Of a DNA stretch of 64,000 nucleotides, positions 25,278 through 33,621 are shown in pieces. The notes under the pieces were generated by a model. It ran no database searches. It saw only the letters and a program-made list of their open reading frames with translations, and was not told the origin of the DNA. The position numbers and the translations under genes were made by a program. The DNA is taken from contig JALONG010000018.1 of the NCBI GenBank assembly GCA_025455065.1, positions 1 to 64,000 of the forward strand, in the 5' to 3' direction. Numbering within the stretch: the stretch's first letter is position 1; every line of letters starts with the position of its first letter. Source of the stretch: Candidatus Kapaibacterium sp. Lineage in GTDB: Bacteria; Bacteroidota; Ignavibacteria; Kapaibacteriales; UBA4661.

Positions 25278-25727
25278 ATGAAAACCTCCTTTGCTGCTCT
25301 TGCGAGCGTTATTCTCTGCTTCATGCTGGTCAGTGCTTGCGATCCACCCGTAGAACCGCCTATGGAAACTCCGCAGCCCATTGATGCGCCAAATCCTGAA
25401 GGTACGGGTTGGGTTGTTTGGGATACCACCAAATACAAAGGCACACTCACTGGTGCAATGGTAAATCGTAATGTTATTTCGCTCAATATTCAAGCGATTC
25501 ATAACGACGGCTGTACACCGCAAACCACGTTTACATCGGTGCGCAATGGCAATACGATTACGGTAAAAAATTTCTTCAAACCTCGCACGGATGGTGGAAT
25601 TTGTATTCAAGCATTAACACCGTTTACGCACCAAATAGCCTTGCAAGTTTCAAGCGGAACGTATCGTGTTCGCTTCAGCCCTTCGCCGCTTCCACGCCCG
25701 TTTGATACAACGTTTGTTGTGCCGTAA
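25278..25727 (+). CDS. Putative lipoprotein
   Basis: 149 residues with a lipoprotein signal (MKTSFAALASVILCFMLVSAC, cysteine near 21) then a proline-rich linker (DPPVEPPMETPQPIDAPNP) and a small beta domain with two cysteines (DGCTPQ.., GGICIQ). A ribosome-binding site TTAGGAAC sits just upstream. Single-gene unit ended by a strong terminator at 25749. No family recognised. Confidence 0.7.
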   Translation: MKTSFAALASVILCFMLVSACDPPVEPPMETPQPIDAPNPEGTGWVVWDTTKYKGTLTGAMVNRNVISLNIQAIHNDGCTPQTTFTSVRNGNTITVKNFFKPRTDGGICIQALTPFTHQIALQVSSGTYRVRFSPSPLPRPFDTTFVVP

Positions 25728-25748
25728 TTAGGCGAAATATGCCGATGG

Positions 25749-25787
25749 AAAAGCAACTCCTTGAAAAAGTGAGTTGCTTTTTTTTAC
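25749..25787. terminator. Rho-independent terminator shared by convergent genes
   Basis: AAAGCAACTC (25749-25758) pairs with GAGTTGCTTT (25771-25780) around a short A-rich loop and is followed by a T-run. It ends the plus-strand lipoprotein gene; the A-run on the left of the stem makes it usable for the convergent gene at 25784-26362 too. Confidence 0.88.
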
Positions 25788-26362
25788 TCATTTCGTTCAT
25801 CAAATTCATTCTGCTTAACGCTTTTGAACATTAGGTGTTCGTATTTTTTACAGTCAATATCTTTCGAGGGAGAAAACGAGTATCCACGCGGTTTTCCGAT
25901 GAATGAGCCGTTTTTGTATGCTTGGAAAATGGTGTATTGCTCAAAAACAATGCACCGACCTTCTTCACCTTTCGCCAAGATAGTAGCCGTGCGGGTTCTA
26001 CCAAGAATCTCTTGCGTATTTTTGTCGTTCACTTCTTCCCAATCCGGCGAAGTCAGTACCACGCCCGTAATTATCGCTTCCCATTCTTTTTCCTTCGCTT
26101 CACGGTTAAAAGCATGAATGAAAAGCGCATCAATACTGGGCTGCACGGTGATAAACGTGTCGGGGATATTCACGCCATTGTTCTGGTCTGTGCCGATTTT
26201 TAGCAATGATTGATTCTTGTCGCTGCCCCCGGATGCAACCGTAGATGCGGGTTGAGTCGTACTTTTGGGTGATTCTTCTTTTGGAATTTCCACTTTTTCG
26301 TGGCGAGTGCAGGCTGAAAGGGCGATTACGACAAGTGCGAGCGAAAAAAGGCGTATTGGCAT
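25784..26362 (-). CDS. Putative lipoprotein
   Basis: 192 residues with a clear lipoprotein signal (MPIRLFSLALVVIALSAC, cysteine 18), a low-complexity KEESPKSTTQPASTVASGG linker and a ~130-residue globular part containing FITVQPSIDALFIHAFNREA and GRCIVFEQYTIFQAYKNGSF. No family recognised. Convergent with the preceding lipoprotein gene. Confidence 0.7.
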   Translation of the reverse strand: MPIRLFSLALVVIALSACTRHEKVEIPKEESPKSTTQPASTVASGGSDKNQSLLKIGTDQNNGVNIPDTFITVQPSIDALFIHAFNREAKEKEWEAIITGVVLTSPDWEEVNDKNTQEILGRTRTATILAKGEEGRCIVFEQYTIFQAYKNGSFIGKPRGYSFSPSKDIDCKKYEHLMFKSVKQNEFDERNE

Positions 26363-26510
26363 AGTGCAAAAATTGGGCTTGAAATGGCTTCACCGTGAAT
26401 TACAACACCAAAATACGCTATCGGCTACCCAAAAAACGTCCTCTTTAACAAGCGCGTGAGTGTTCTTCATAGGTGCAAGCTATCGTTTATTGGGCGTTTC
26501 CGGCAATACT

Positions 26511-27635
26511 TCACTTTTTCTCCATACTCACCTTCTTCAACCATTCTTGTTCTATGGGTTTCAAGGTCGGAACATCAGGTTTGTAGGCGCTGTTTGGGAT
26601 GTACCACGGCATTTTTTCGTAATACTGCTGAATTTCCCGTGTCTTGAAGACCGCTCCACGTCTTGCGAATGGCAGATTTCGTAAAATTTTGAGCGACACC
26701 TCATTTTTCGCTTTTGTCATGGTCTCTTCAATGTCGCCAATCGCCAGAGGCAGCATAGATTCTGAGCTAAAGACCTCTTCCCGCGCCAAATCGCGCAGCG
26801 AAAAAAGGTACAATTCGTCTTTGGTGGTGAAATTTTTCGCCCGAAAGGTGAGTTTTCCTTCGCGCAGCCAGAAATGCACAGAATTTTTCGCTGCTTCGTG
26901 AACACCTTTTGCTTTCGCGTTCACCACTGCTTTTCGCCCAGAACCCTCTATTTCCCATGCTTCCGCGCCTTTGAAGAAGGTTTGTGAAATATAAAAATCC
27001 ATAAATTCACCCATGTCAATTGAGAGCGTAAAATCGTCAATGCGCTTGTTTCCCCAACGCATGGCGGCGGTGAGGATGTAGTTGAAATTATAGACAAAAT
27101 CTACGCTACCAGAAATTTTGAACAGATACGTGTGGGTAAGCGTGTTTACGCCCGGCGTAAAATCGGCTTTGAAATGATAGACATAATTAAACGGCACTTC
27201 GTTCGTATTTTCAATGCTTTTGAGCGCGTCTTTAAGCGGTATTGCGAGGATTTTGCCCTTTTGGAAATACTTTGCTTGATTGACCAACGCCACCGAGTGC
27301 GCGAGGGCTTGCCCGTTGAAATTCACCGTAAAATCGCTGATGTAGGGATGTTGCCCTTTGACGGGCGTACCGTCCACATCACCGCTTGGGGACTGCGCTT
27401 CAAAGCCCACTTCGAGCGTTTTTGCGGCTTTGGGGTTGAAAAATTCGTAGTAAACCGTAACTTTGACCATATCTGTTCCGACGCATTGAATCGTGAGAAT
27501 TTCCTTCTGAACGCGGATGTCCGTTTCCATCATTGGAATAAGGTGGTTGCCCGAAGCGTAATACGCGCCGTCGTTGGCGAAAACAGCTACGGTGCTGAAC
27601 AAGAAGCAGGCGATAAAAACCTTGAAAAAGCGCAT
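26511..27635 (-). CDS. Secreted DUF4424 - YARHG fusion protein
   Basis: 374 residues from the ATG at 27635. Signal peptide MRFFKVFIACFLFSTVAVFA, then the DUF4424 start NDGAYYASGNHLIPMMETDI and a long beta-rich region to about 300. The C-terminal ~60 residues form a YARHG domain (LRNLPFARRGAVFKTREIQQ, then WYIPNSAYKPDV), named for the YARHG motif, here FARRG. Both domains are extracytoplasmic and of unknown function. The fusion links two families often found alone; a second YARHG protein is at 47806-48729. Confidence 0.82.
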   Translation of the reverse strand: MRFFKVFIACFLFSTVAVFANDGAYYASGNHLIPMMETDIRVQKEILTIQCVGTDMVKVTVYYEFFNPKAAKTLEVGFEAQSPSGDVDGTPVKGQHPYISDFTVNFNGQALAHSVALVNQAKYFQKGKILAIPLKDALKSIENTNEVPFNYVYHFKADFTPGVNTLTHTYLFKISGSVDFVYNFNYILTAAMRWGNKRIDDFTLSIDMGEFMDFYISQTFFKGAEAWEIEGSGRKAVVNAKAKGVHEAAKNSVHFWLREGKLTFRAKNFTTKDELYLFSLRDLAREEVFSSESMLPLAIGDIEETMTKAKNEVSLKILRNLPFARRGAVFKTREIQQYYEKMPWYIPNSAYKPDVPTLKPIEQEWLKKVSMEKK

Positions 27636-27766
27636 AAATACTTGTGTTTGTGGAATGAAAAAATTTACCATGAAAGTTCTTGATGCAAAAGTGAGTGAAT
27701 AATTGTAGGTTTATCGTAGATTGTATTTTTAGCTTGTACTCTTTTCACTATCGCGTTGTACCAGTT

Positions 27767-28048
27767 ATGACTTACACCTTATCTGTCGCAGAAGCCGCAT
27801 CACAACTGAGCGATCTCGTGCGTCGCCTTAGCGGAAGCGATACGGTTGTACTCATGGAAAATGACATTCCCGTAGCTGAGATTGTCCCACGTCTTTCCGC
27901 ACCTTTTTCGCCAAGCCGAACCGAGCGTACTGCCGCTGTGGAAGCATTCATGCGTCTTTGTGAAGAAGCAGAATCCACACCAAACGCAGGCGACATCACC
28001 GACGAGGTAATCCTCGCAGAAATTGCGGCGTATCGGAGCGAAAAGTGA
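27767..28048 (+). CDS. Phd/YefM-type antitoxin
   Basis: 93 residues from the ATG at 27767. MTYTLSVAEAASQLSDLVRR then ENDIPVAEIVPR is the DNA-binding fold of Phd/YefM antitoxins; the C-terminal tail (TDEVILAEIAAYRSEK) would bind the toxin. The stop codon overlaps the GTG start of the PIN toxin as GTGA. A possible promoter TTG-N23-TAGGTTTA lies about 60 bases upstream. Plus-strand cassette within minus-strand genes. Confidence 0.9.
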   Translation: MTYTLSVAEAASQLSDLVRRLSGSDTVVLMENDIPVAEIVPRLSAPFSPSRTERTAAVEAFMRLCEEAESTPNAGDITDEVILAEIAAYRSEK

Positions 28049-28458
28049 AGATCATTATTGACACCAATATTGTGCTTTCAGCGATATATCGTGGCGGGAA
28101 GCCACGTCGTGCGTTGGTGTATTGTTTGGAAACTGACTCTGTACGGCTACATATCTCAGAAGAAATTCTTACCGAATACCGCGAGGTTCTCTCGCGCCCC
28201 AAATTTCAACTTTCCGCAATCACTGTTGATGTGTGGATAGACCGTATAATCAAAGTATCGCTTTTGTCCACTACCATTCCCCCGCTGGAATTTCCGCGAG
28301 ACCGCAAAGACGCAAAGTTTCTAGCATTGGCGCGTGTTGTGTCTGCCGATTTTTTCATTACTGGCGATTCTGATTTTTCCGATGCCCCCAAGCACATTGC
28401 AGCGAACACCTTGATTCTGAGTGCTTCGGACTTTTGCGCAACCATGCAAATAGATTGA
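28045..28458 (+). CDS. PIN-domain toxin (COG1569-type)
   Basis: 137 residues, GTG start within the antitoxin stop. PIN RNase fold with the acidic residues D6 (IIDTNIVLSA), E44 (EILTEYREVL), D89 (RKDAKFLALA) and D108/D110 (ITGDSDF) that bind the catalytic metal. Toxins of this family cleave RNA and are held by the cognate antitoxin, here the Phd-type gene just upstream. All catalytic positions appear intact. Confidence 0.92.
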   Translation: MKIIIDTNIVLSAIYRGGKPRRALVYCLETDSVRLHISEEILTEYREVLSRPKFQLSAITVDVWIDRIIKVSLLSTTIPPLEFPRDRKDAKFLALARVVSADFFITGDSDFSDAPKHIAANTLILSASDFCATMQID

Positions 28459-28538
28459 CTTAGCCTACAATGGCTATCATTTTAGGTGCGACAATATCTT
28501 GAGGAAAATGGATTGCTCAGTGATGAATAACAACCTCA

Positions 28539-29300
28539 TTACTTCGATGAATCCAGCATATCCCACACTTTCGGCGGATTGCCAACACGCTTGTATCTGC
28601 CGGACATTGAAACATATGCGCCGCCGCAATAGCCGCGCTCGTTATCAATTTCAACCGTGCCATCGTTAAAGTGCATATCAAAATTGCAGACACCGACATC
28701 TTCGTAGGTCAAAAGCGGATTGTCATATTTCAGCCCGTTAAAAAGGCGTGTTGGCTTTTGTAAAAAACTGATTTCTGCAACGTGGATATTTCCTGTTTTG
28801 GGGTCGCCGTGCCAAAATGCCCGCCCTTCCACTCGTACTCGCCCATCTTTTTGCAATTCGACGTGCAAAATCGCATCGTCCTTGCCGAAACGTTTGTACG
28901 TGCCGGAAATGCTATCCCAATTCGGTGGATACTGGTGTTGCTTGAAAGTGCAAGGAAGCGGTTTTGTGCCGTCAGGTTTGAACCAAACGCCCGTAAATTC
29001 ACCCTTTTTGGACAACATCCCCCGAATACAGCCGGTCGTGTCCTTGCCGAGGGTTTCTATCAACAGCGTGTTGCCGTCGGCGGCAATCGTGCCGTTCAAG
29101 TCAATAAAATTGCCGTTTTTTTCGTAGCAATACAGCCCCGTCAGCGTCTTGCCTTCCTGCTTGAGGGTAAGCCATATTTGGAGGTTTTTTCCGATTTTCC
29201 CGGAGTATTGTTTGGTTTGTGCTTCAAGAAAAAACGCAGAGCAAGAGAGCAACAGAACACAAGTAATGGTGCGGCATACAAGCGATATGTGGTTTTTCAT
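28539..29300 (-). CDS. Secreted hypothetical protein
   Basis: 253 residues with a signal peptide ending FFLEAQ. Beta-rich: a first module of LTGLYCYEKNGNFIDLNGTI and GKDTTGCIRGMLSKKGEFTG shared in pattern with the DUF3298 protein at 18624-19748, then a second module with cysteines (GVCNFDMHFNDGTVEI, YCGGAYVSMSGRYKR). Such lysozyme-inhibitor-like beta modules occur in periplasmic proteins, but no assignment is firm. Confidence 0.65.
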   Translation of the reverse strand: MKNHISLVCRTITCVLLLSCSAFFLEAQTKQYSGKIGKNLQIWLTLKQEGKTLTGLYCYEKNGNFIDLNGTIAADGNTLLIETLGKDTTGCIRGMLSKKGEFTGVWFKPDGTKPLPCTFKQHQYPPNWDSISGTYKRFGKDDAILHVELQKDGRVRVEGRAFWHGDPKTGNIHVAEISFLQKPTRLFNGLKYDNPLLTYEDVGVCNFDMHFNDGTVEIDNERGYCGGAYVSMSGRYKRVGNPPKVWDMLDSSK

Positions 29301-29318
29301 AAATGGTACATCGTAAAA

Positions 29319-29765
29319 TTATGATACAATTTCGTGAACTATTCCTGCGTGATGCAGATGAAATGTTTTACTGATTCCGTCGTGGAAATCCTGAATCCAT
29401 GCGCCTTTTCGATAGATAAACGACAAATACTTGAGGCGATGATGTTCGCTTGCGGGATAAATCTGAAGCCAGTCGTTTTCTTGCGGCGAATACGCAAAAT
29501 CGAAGCATTCGCCCACATTCAAATTCAACTCTACCCAATCAGCATCCAAGCCGTGTTCAAGACTTTTTGCCGGAAGAATATACATCCCGATAGCAATAAT
29601 CTCGTTCTCCGAAACAACACGCTCCAGCGTCCAATAATACAAACCCTGCTCCGAAGACGCTTTGGAGCGTTTTCGGCGTGGTTTGATGTTGCTTGGCGGT
29701 TGTTGGAGTTTTGCCTCCAAAGCCGCACAGGTACAGAGTTTGAAGCCTTTTGCAAAATCGCACAT
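29319..29765 (-). CDS. Hypothetical protein with N-terminal CxC motif
   Basis: About 148 residues from the ATG at 29765, beginning MCDFAKGFKLCTCAALEAKL; the clustered cysteines suggest metal binding or a disulfide. A TTG start at 29801 overlaps the upstream stop as TTGA and would add 12 residues. Middle: YYWTLERVVSENEIIAIGMY; end: FIYRKGAWIQDFHDGISKTF. An uncharacterised type of protein I associate with immunity loci; not firmly recognised. Confidence 0.6.
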   Translation of the reverse strand: MCDFAKGFKLCTCAALEAKLQQPPSNIKPRRKRSKASSEQGLYYWTLERVVSENEIIAIGMYILPAKSLEHGLDADWVELNLNVGECFDFAYSPQENDWLQIYPASEHHRLKYLSFIYRKGAWIQDFHDGISKTFHLHHAGIVHEIVS

Positions 29766-29797
29766 TGTGTTTTTTGGTTGGTTGTTCGTTCCATTGC

Positions 29798-30145
29798 TCA
29801 AAAGGTAGAAAGCACGTAAATATGCTCTTCACCATGTTTCGCTATAAATGATTCAAGTTGTTGAATATCCTTATGTTGCTCTTGTTCAAAATCTCTTTTA
29901 TGCTCAAGAATACATCGTAAGCCTTCGCCTGTAACTTTCATCATTGCAAAGCCGCCAATTTCATCGAAAATAATCGGCTCACGTTCGCAAAAATTTATCT
30001 CAGAATTACGGCACATCACCTCGCAATCAAGCACCAGAACCACTTCTAAATCAATATGTTCAAAATCATCAAGTGCCTCAATATCGTCGTGAAAAATCTG
30101 TAACGTTTCAGGCTGTGGAGCAAAAAGAAATGTATCGCCTTGCAT
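29798..30145 (-). CDS. Small acidic hypothetical protein
   Basis: 115 residues, strongly acidic (FHDDIEALDDFEHIDLEVVL, GEGLRCILEHKRDFEQEQHK). No signal peptide or known motif. Next to and probably co-transcribed with the CxC-motif gene. Confidence 0.55.
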   Translation of the reverse strand: MQGDTFLFAPQPETLQIFHDDIEALDDFEHIDLEVVLVLDCEVMCRNSEINFCEREPIIFDEIGGFAMMKVTGEGLRCILEHKRDFEQEQHKDIQQLESFIAKHGEEHIYVLSTF

Positions 30146-30247
30146 GGTTTTGTCGAAATTATGAGAAAGAGTTGTAAGTTATCAAAGAAATCGTAAACAC
30201 CGATTCATTGCAAAACATCAAGGTTTTATGAGCCTTTTGCGGGTAAA

Positions 30248-30715
30248 TTATTTTCGGTACTCCGCCCACTCAGAAACAATCGAACCCGTCCAAACGTGCG
30301 GATATTCTTGCTTGAAGGCAGGGTTGCTTCCCGGAATATAGCGATACATCGCCCGAAGCCGCAACGTAGAAATATCGGAAAGAGAAAGCAGCTCCGCACG
30401 GCGTAATTCCTCATTGTTCACAGGTTTATTTGCCCAATGCACCAAGTTTATCGTGTGCAAAAGTGTGTCCTGTGCAGCAAGCAATTTCACGATGGGAGCA
30501 GATTTCAAACGGCTTTCATACAGGGAAAAGTGCATTTCATCACCATCAAGAGAACGTGCTTCGATATGAAAAAAATCATAGTGCTTTTCTTCTGCTTCAA
30601 CGTGGCTGTACAGATACAGAGCCGTATTGCTGCGATTGGTGAGAGCGAGTTTGATGTCAGTTTGGTTCAAAATCGTCAGCGCGAGTGAAAGCGGCTGTTC
30701 GGTTTGAATTGTCAT
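30248..30715 (-). CDS. Hypothetical beta-sandwich protein
   Basis: 155 residues with alternating beta pattern: LSLALTILNQTDIKLALTNR near the start, YDFFHIEARSLDGDEMHF in the middle, LHTINLVHWANKPVN and a tryptophan-rich end HVWTGSIVSEWAEYRK. The layout resembles small cytosolic immunoglobulin-like proteins. No signal peptide. Function unknown. Confidence 0.55.
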   Translation of the reverse strand: MTIQTEQPLSLALTILNQTDIKLALTNRSNTALYLYSHVEAEEKHYDFFHIEARSLDGDEMHFSLYESRLKSAPIVKLLAAQDTLLHTINLVHWANKPVNNEELRRAELLSLSDISTLRLRAMYRYIPGSNPAFKQEYPHVWTGSIVSEWAEYRK

Positions 30716-30784
30716 TGGTTATTCTCAGTATTGATGAGGGTTTCAAGCCTTATCATCGGAAATGAAAAAGTCTTGAGAATTTCG

Positions 30785-30792
30785 TACTTTTG
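30785..30792 (+). promoter_or_regulatory. Probable promoter -7 element for the DUF433 cassette
   Basis: TACTTTTG matches the Bacteroidota -7 consensus TAnnTTTG, 37 bases before the DUF433 start codon. A properly spaced TTG is not evident. The context AATTTCGTACTTTTG is nearly identical to AATTTCGTACCTTTG upstream of the toxin-antitoxin genes at 33622. Confidence 0.4.
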
Positions 30793-30829
30793 TTTTTCTA
30801 ATGTTTTCATCTTCCTTCATTTTCACACT

Positions 30830-31081
30830 ATGTTTGAACGCATTACCTCAGATTCTACGGTGCTTTCCGGCAAACCCTGTATTCGCGGGACGCGCATTAG
30901 TGTTTCTTTTATTTTGGAGCTTATCGCTAGTGGCGCAAGTGCTGGCGATATTGTCCTTGCCTATCCGCACTTGACGTTACTTGATATTGAGGAAGCTATC
31001 CGTTTTGCTTCCTATACTTTGGAGCATGATACTTTTATGACGCTTCACGTGAACGAACAAAATGCCGGAGTAGCCGCATGA
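30830..31081 (+). CDS. DUF433 antitoxin
   Basis: 83 residues from the ATG at 30830. The DUF433 helix-turn-helix pattern is complete: ITSDSTVLSGKPCIRGTRIS, ILELIASGASAGDIVLAYPH, LTLLDIEEAIRFASY. DUF433 proteins are antitoxins paired with PIN-like DUF5615 toxins. Here the following DUF5615 gene overlaps by 4 bases (ATGA) but is truncated, so this is an antitoxin without a working toxin. Confidence 0.9.
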   Translation: MFERITSDSTVLSGKPCIRGTRISVSFILELIASGASAGDIVLAYPHLTLLDIEEAIRFASYTLEHDTFMTLHVNEQNAGVAA

Positions 31082-31212
31082 TTTCTCGTTCCAGCAAAAT
31101 ACTTGCCGACGAAAATATTCAGGGTGAGGTCGTAGAGTATTTGCGCAATCAAAGCATTTGCCAGCATTTCAAACCTTGTTTCATGGAGGATGTTTTTGTA
31201 AATTACCTTTGA
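31078..31212 (+). pseudogene. Truncated DUF5615 (PIN-like) toxin
   Basis: Translation from the ATG overlapping the DUF433 stop gives KILADENIQGEVVEYLRNQS, the typical first 25 residues of DUF5615 (LADENI contains the first catalytic acidic pair), then unrelated residues and a stop after 44 codons. Full DUF5615 proteins are about 110 residues and the later acidic residues are absent, so the toxin is inactivated by deletion. Confidence 0.8.
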
Positions 31213-31244
31213 AGCAAACATTGTCAATATCGTTCTAATTTGCC

Positions 31245-31460
31245 ATGCAAACCGCTATACATCAGCCCTTTACAAATCTGCAACGTGAAATGCTCTCGCT
31301 TTTCGCTAAAGATATTCCAGAGGTATATCTCGCTGAAATTAAAACAATGATAGCGCGGTATCTCCTTGAAAAAGCAATGGACGAAGCCGATAAAATCTGG
31401 GATGAGCGCGGTTATTCTGCCGATTCTATTAATGAATTTCTACATTCGGAAAACTCTTGA
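31245..31460 (+). CDS. Small antitoxin of a PIN pair
   Basis: 71 residues (MQTAIHQPFTNLQREMLSLF, YLAEIKTMIARYLLEKAMDE, IWDERGYSADSINEFLH). This matches the small acidic antitoxin that precedes COG1569-type PIN toxins in many Bacteroidota. It ends 12 bases before the toxin start. Confidence 0.85.
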   Translation: MQTAIHQPFTNLQREMLSLFAKDIPEVYLAEIKTMIARYLLEKAMDEADKIWDERGYSADSINEFLHSENS

Positions 31461-31472
31461 AAGGCAAGTATC

Positions 31473-31889
31473 GTGAACGTGGTTTTGGATACGAATGTTT
31501 TAGTTGTCGCATTTTCTCGTCGTTCACCGCATCACTGGATCTTTCAACGCATTTTCTCAGGCAGCCTCCACATCAGCATTACAACGGAAATTCTGCTTGA
31601 ATACGAAGAGGTATTTGAACGAATGTTTGGCGCGGCGGTCGCGGAAACAGTCGTTTCGGCTCTTCCTGATTTACCAAATGTTCAGACCATTTCCACGTAT
31701 TTCGCATGGCAACTTGTTTCTCTGGATGCTGATGATAACAAGTTTGTTGATTGTGCAATCGCTTCCGGTGCTGCGGCACTTGTTACCGAAGACCATCATA
31801 TTTTGAGCCTGAGAGGTTTATCTTTTCCGCTTATCAATATCCTCACTATTGCAGAGTTTTCAGAGATGGAAATGCAGAAAAACCCTTGA
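31473..31889 (+). CDS. PIN-domain toxin
   Basis: 138 residues with a GTG start. PIN acidic residues: D6 (VVLDTNVLVVAF), E43 (EILLEYEEVFE), D88 (LDADDNKFVDCAI) and E106-D107 (LVTEDHHIL, where GD is more usual). RNase toxin partner of the 71-residue antitoxin just upstream. Its end lies 9 bases from the convergent MORN-type gene, so the cassette is packed tightly into the minus-strand array. Confidence 0.9.
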   Translation: MNVVLDTNVLVVAFSRRSPHHWIFQRIFSGSLHISITTEILLEYEEVFERMFGAAVAETVVSALPDLPNVQTISTYFAWQLVSLDADDNKFVDCAIASGAAALVTEDHHILSLRGLSFPLINILTIAEFSEMEMQKNP

Positions 31890-31898
31890 AGATTGCTC

Positions 31899-33440
31899 TT
31901 ACGCGCTGTTTATCAACCCCTCCTCCCCAAGCATCCTTGCCGCTTTCTTCGCAATAATCACATTCGCATCCCCCGCAAAGTACCGTAGAATCTCGCTTCT
32001 TCCTTCAAATGTGCTTTCCTCCAATGCTTCCAGCATCTTCATCACTACCATTGCTCTGCCATTTATCGAAGCAAAGATACCATCATCATCTTCTGAAAAT
32101 GGACGCAATTCCGCCAAGTTCTTCCGAATGGCTTCAAAGCTAAATTCGTAGCTCTTTTCTTGCGAACCAAATGGCGAGAATACCGCATAGATTCTGCTTC
32201 CATCTTGAAAAAAATACTCCTCGCGGTCATCCTTTTGTTGATCAACTGCGGAAAAATACCTCAAATTGCCGGTGTGATAATACCCATACCAACGCGCAGA
32301 AGTAGGGCTGAGAATTTCATGGTGATACGTCAAAACACCTTGTTCATTCCACGATTTGCTGCCTACGCCTTCCTGATACTCCTCTTCACGTTGCCCGCTC
32401 TCGTACCACGATTTGCTTTCATAGATTTCTCCATCACGAAAAAACGATTCCGCGCCCAACACGCCATTTTTGTAGAAGTAGCACGATTTTCCGTTTTCCA
32501 AGCCATCCTCGTATTCCGTCAAACGCCAGTGTTCATCACTACTTTCAAGATACGTTCCCGAAAATTTTACCCGAAACCCATAAAAAAGCGGAATGTGATT
32601 GTAGTTGATGTTCAGTCCGTCGTCGTAGTTAAATTCGGGGTCGTATTCGTGGCGAATTGGCTGCCGAAATCTCGTATAATCGTATTTCAGATGTGATAAA
32701 TCCATATCCGTTGCAAGATAGCGCAAAATGTCATCTTTTCCTTCAAAGGATTCTTTTTCAAATGCTCGCCGCATCGCCAAAAGCACCGTTTGACGCTCTT
32801 TTGCCGAAGGCAAGATTGTATCGGATGTTTCCAAAATCGGAACAAGTTCACGAAAATTCTTCCGAATGGCTTCAACGTTGTATTCGTAGTGTTTCGCTCT
32901 GGAATCCGTTTGCCAATGCTCTTTCATCATTTCGCTGCCGTCGCGGAAATAGTAACTCGTGTAGCGCTTATCGGGAATACCTGTTTGAAAATGGGATTTG
33001 ATGCCGCCCGCGTCATAATATTCGGTAACGCTGCACGATTCAGCACTGAAAATTCGCCGCTCGTGGGTAAGTACGCCCTGTTCATTCCAAAATTTGTTGC
33101 CTTCACCGTGCCGAGAATATTCCTGCATTTGCCCGTTTTCATGCCAAGACTGTTCGCCAATGTCCCAGCCATCCTTGTAAAGCGTGATTTTACGGCACAT
33201 TCCGCGCTCATCGAATACAAGTTCTTCACCGTTCATCAAGCCATTTTCGTACTGCGTCAAGGTTATCGCAGCTTCCGTTTGTTCAAACGTTGTGCCTTGA
33301 AACGGCGTAGAATCGTAGTACAAATGTAGTGGTCCTATGCGCCCCGGCGTATCGTCAGCATAGCGCAAAAGCGGGTCGTGGAGGCTCACAAGCGGCTGAC
33401 GAAGCGTGGTTATGTCGTAGTGTAGATGTGATAAATCCAT
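31899..33440 (-). CDS. MORN/YwqK-type repeat protein with internal duplication
   Basis: 513 residues made of two homologous halves: 1-~250 and ~250-513 both begin MDLSHLxYDxTxxRQP, carry MORN/YwqK-like repeats (ENGLMNGEELVF, WHENGQMQEYSRHGEG, KFWNEQGVLTH against EDGLENGKSCYF, WYESGQREEEYQEGVG, KSWNEQGVLTY) and finish with a helical EExxFEGxxxILRYxA segment. The family is annotated in databases as antitoxin YwqK-like and is common in immunity loci. No signal peptide. The last ~20 residues (KKAARMLGEEG) are unique to the second half. Confidence 0.8.
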   Translation of the reverse strand: MDLSHLHYDITTLRQPLVSLHDPLLRYADDTPGRIGPLHLYYDSTPFQGTTFEQTEAAITLTQYENGLMNGEELVFDERGMCRKITLYKDGWDIGEQSWHENGQMQEYSRHGEGNKFWNEQGVLTHERRIFSAESCSVTEYYDAGGIKSHFQTGIPDKRYTSYYFRDGSEMMKEHWQTDSRAKHYEYNVEAIRKNFRELVPILETSDTILPSAKERQTVLLAMRRAFEKESFEGKDDILRYLATDMDLSHLKYDYTRFRQPIRHEYDPEFNYDDGLNINYNHIPLFYGFRVKFSGTYLESSDEHWRLTEYEDGLENGKSCYFYKNGVLGAESFFRDGEIYESKSWYESGQREEEYQEGVGSKSWNEQGVLTYHHEILSPTSARWYGYYHTGNLRYFSAVDQQKDDREEYFFQDGSRIYAVFSPFGSQEKSYEFSFEAIRKNLAELRPFSEDDDGIFASINGRAMVVMKMLEALEESTFEGRSEILRYFAGDANVIIAKKAARMLGEEGLINSA

Positions 33441-33460
33441 GCAAAAATCTCATTTTTAGG

Positions 33461-33493
33461 GTAAATACTGCCGTTCTATGCGGCTTTCAGGGG
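33461..33493 (-). pseudogene. Relic of a DUF6688 gene end
   Basis: This stretch differs by one or two bases from the last ~33 bases of the two DUF6688 genes at 34290 and 34718 (minus-strand reading PESRIERQYL). Nothing else of the gene survives here. It marks a third copy of that gene end, on the far side of the toxin-antitoxin cassette at 33622-34246. Confidence 0.65.
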
Positions 33494-33547
33494 TTATGGT
33501 CTTGTCAAACTGTTTTGCTTCATCGTATAAAAGTCGCCAAAATTTCG

Positions 33548-33555
33548 TACCTTTG
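33548..33555 (+). promoter_or_regulatory. Probable promoter -7 element for the toxin-antitoxin cassette
   Basis: TACCTTTG matches TAnnTTTG, 66 bases before the antitoxin ATG. No well-spaced TTG. Its context is shared with the element at 30785. Confidence 0.35.
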
Positions 33556-33621
33556 TTCGTTAACAGCACAGTCTCTATTTCACTTTTTATCAATAGACAC
33601 CCTACAACGAGCGAGGTTTTT

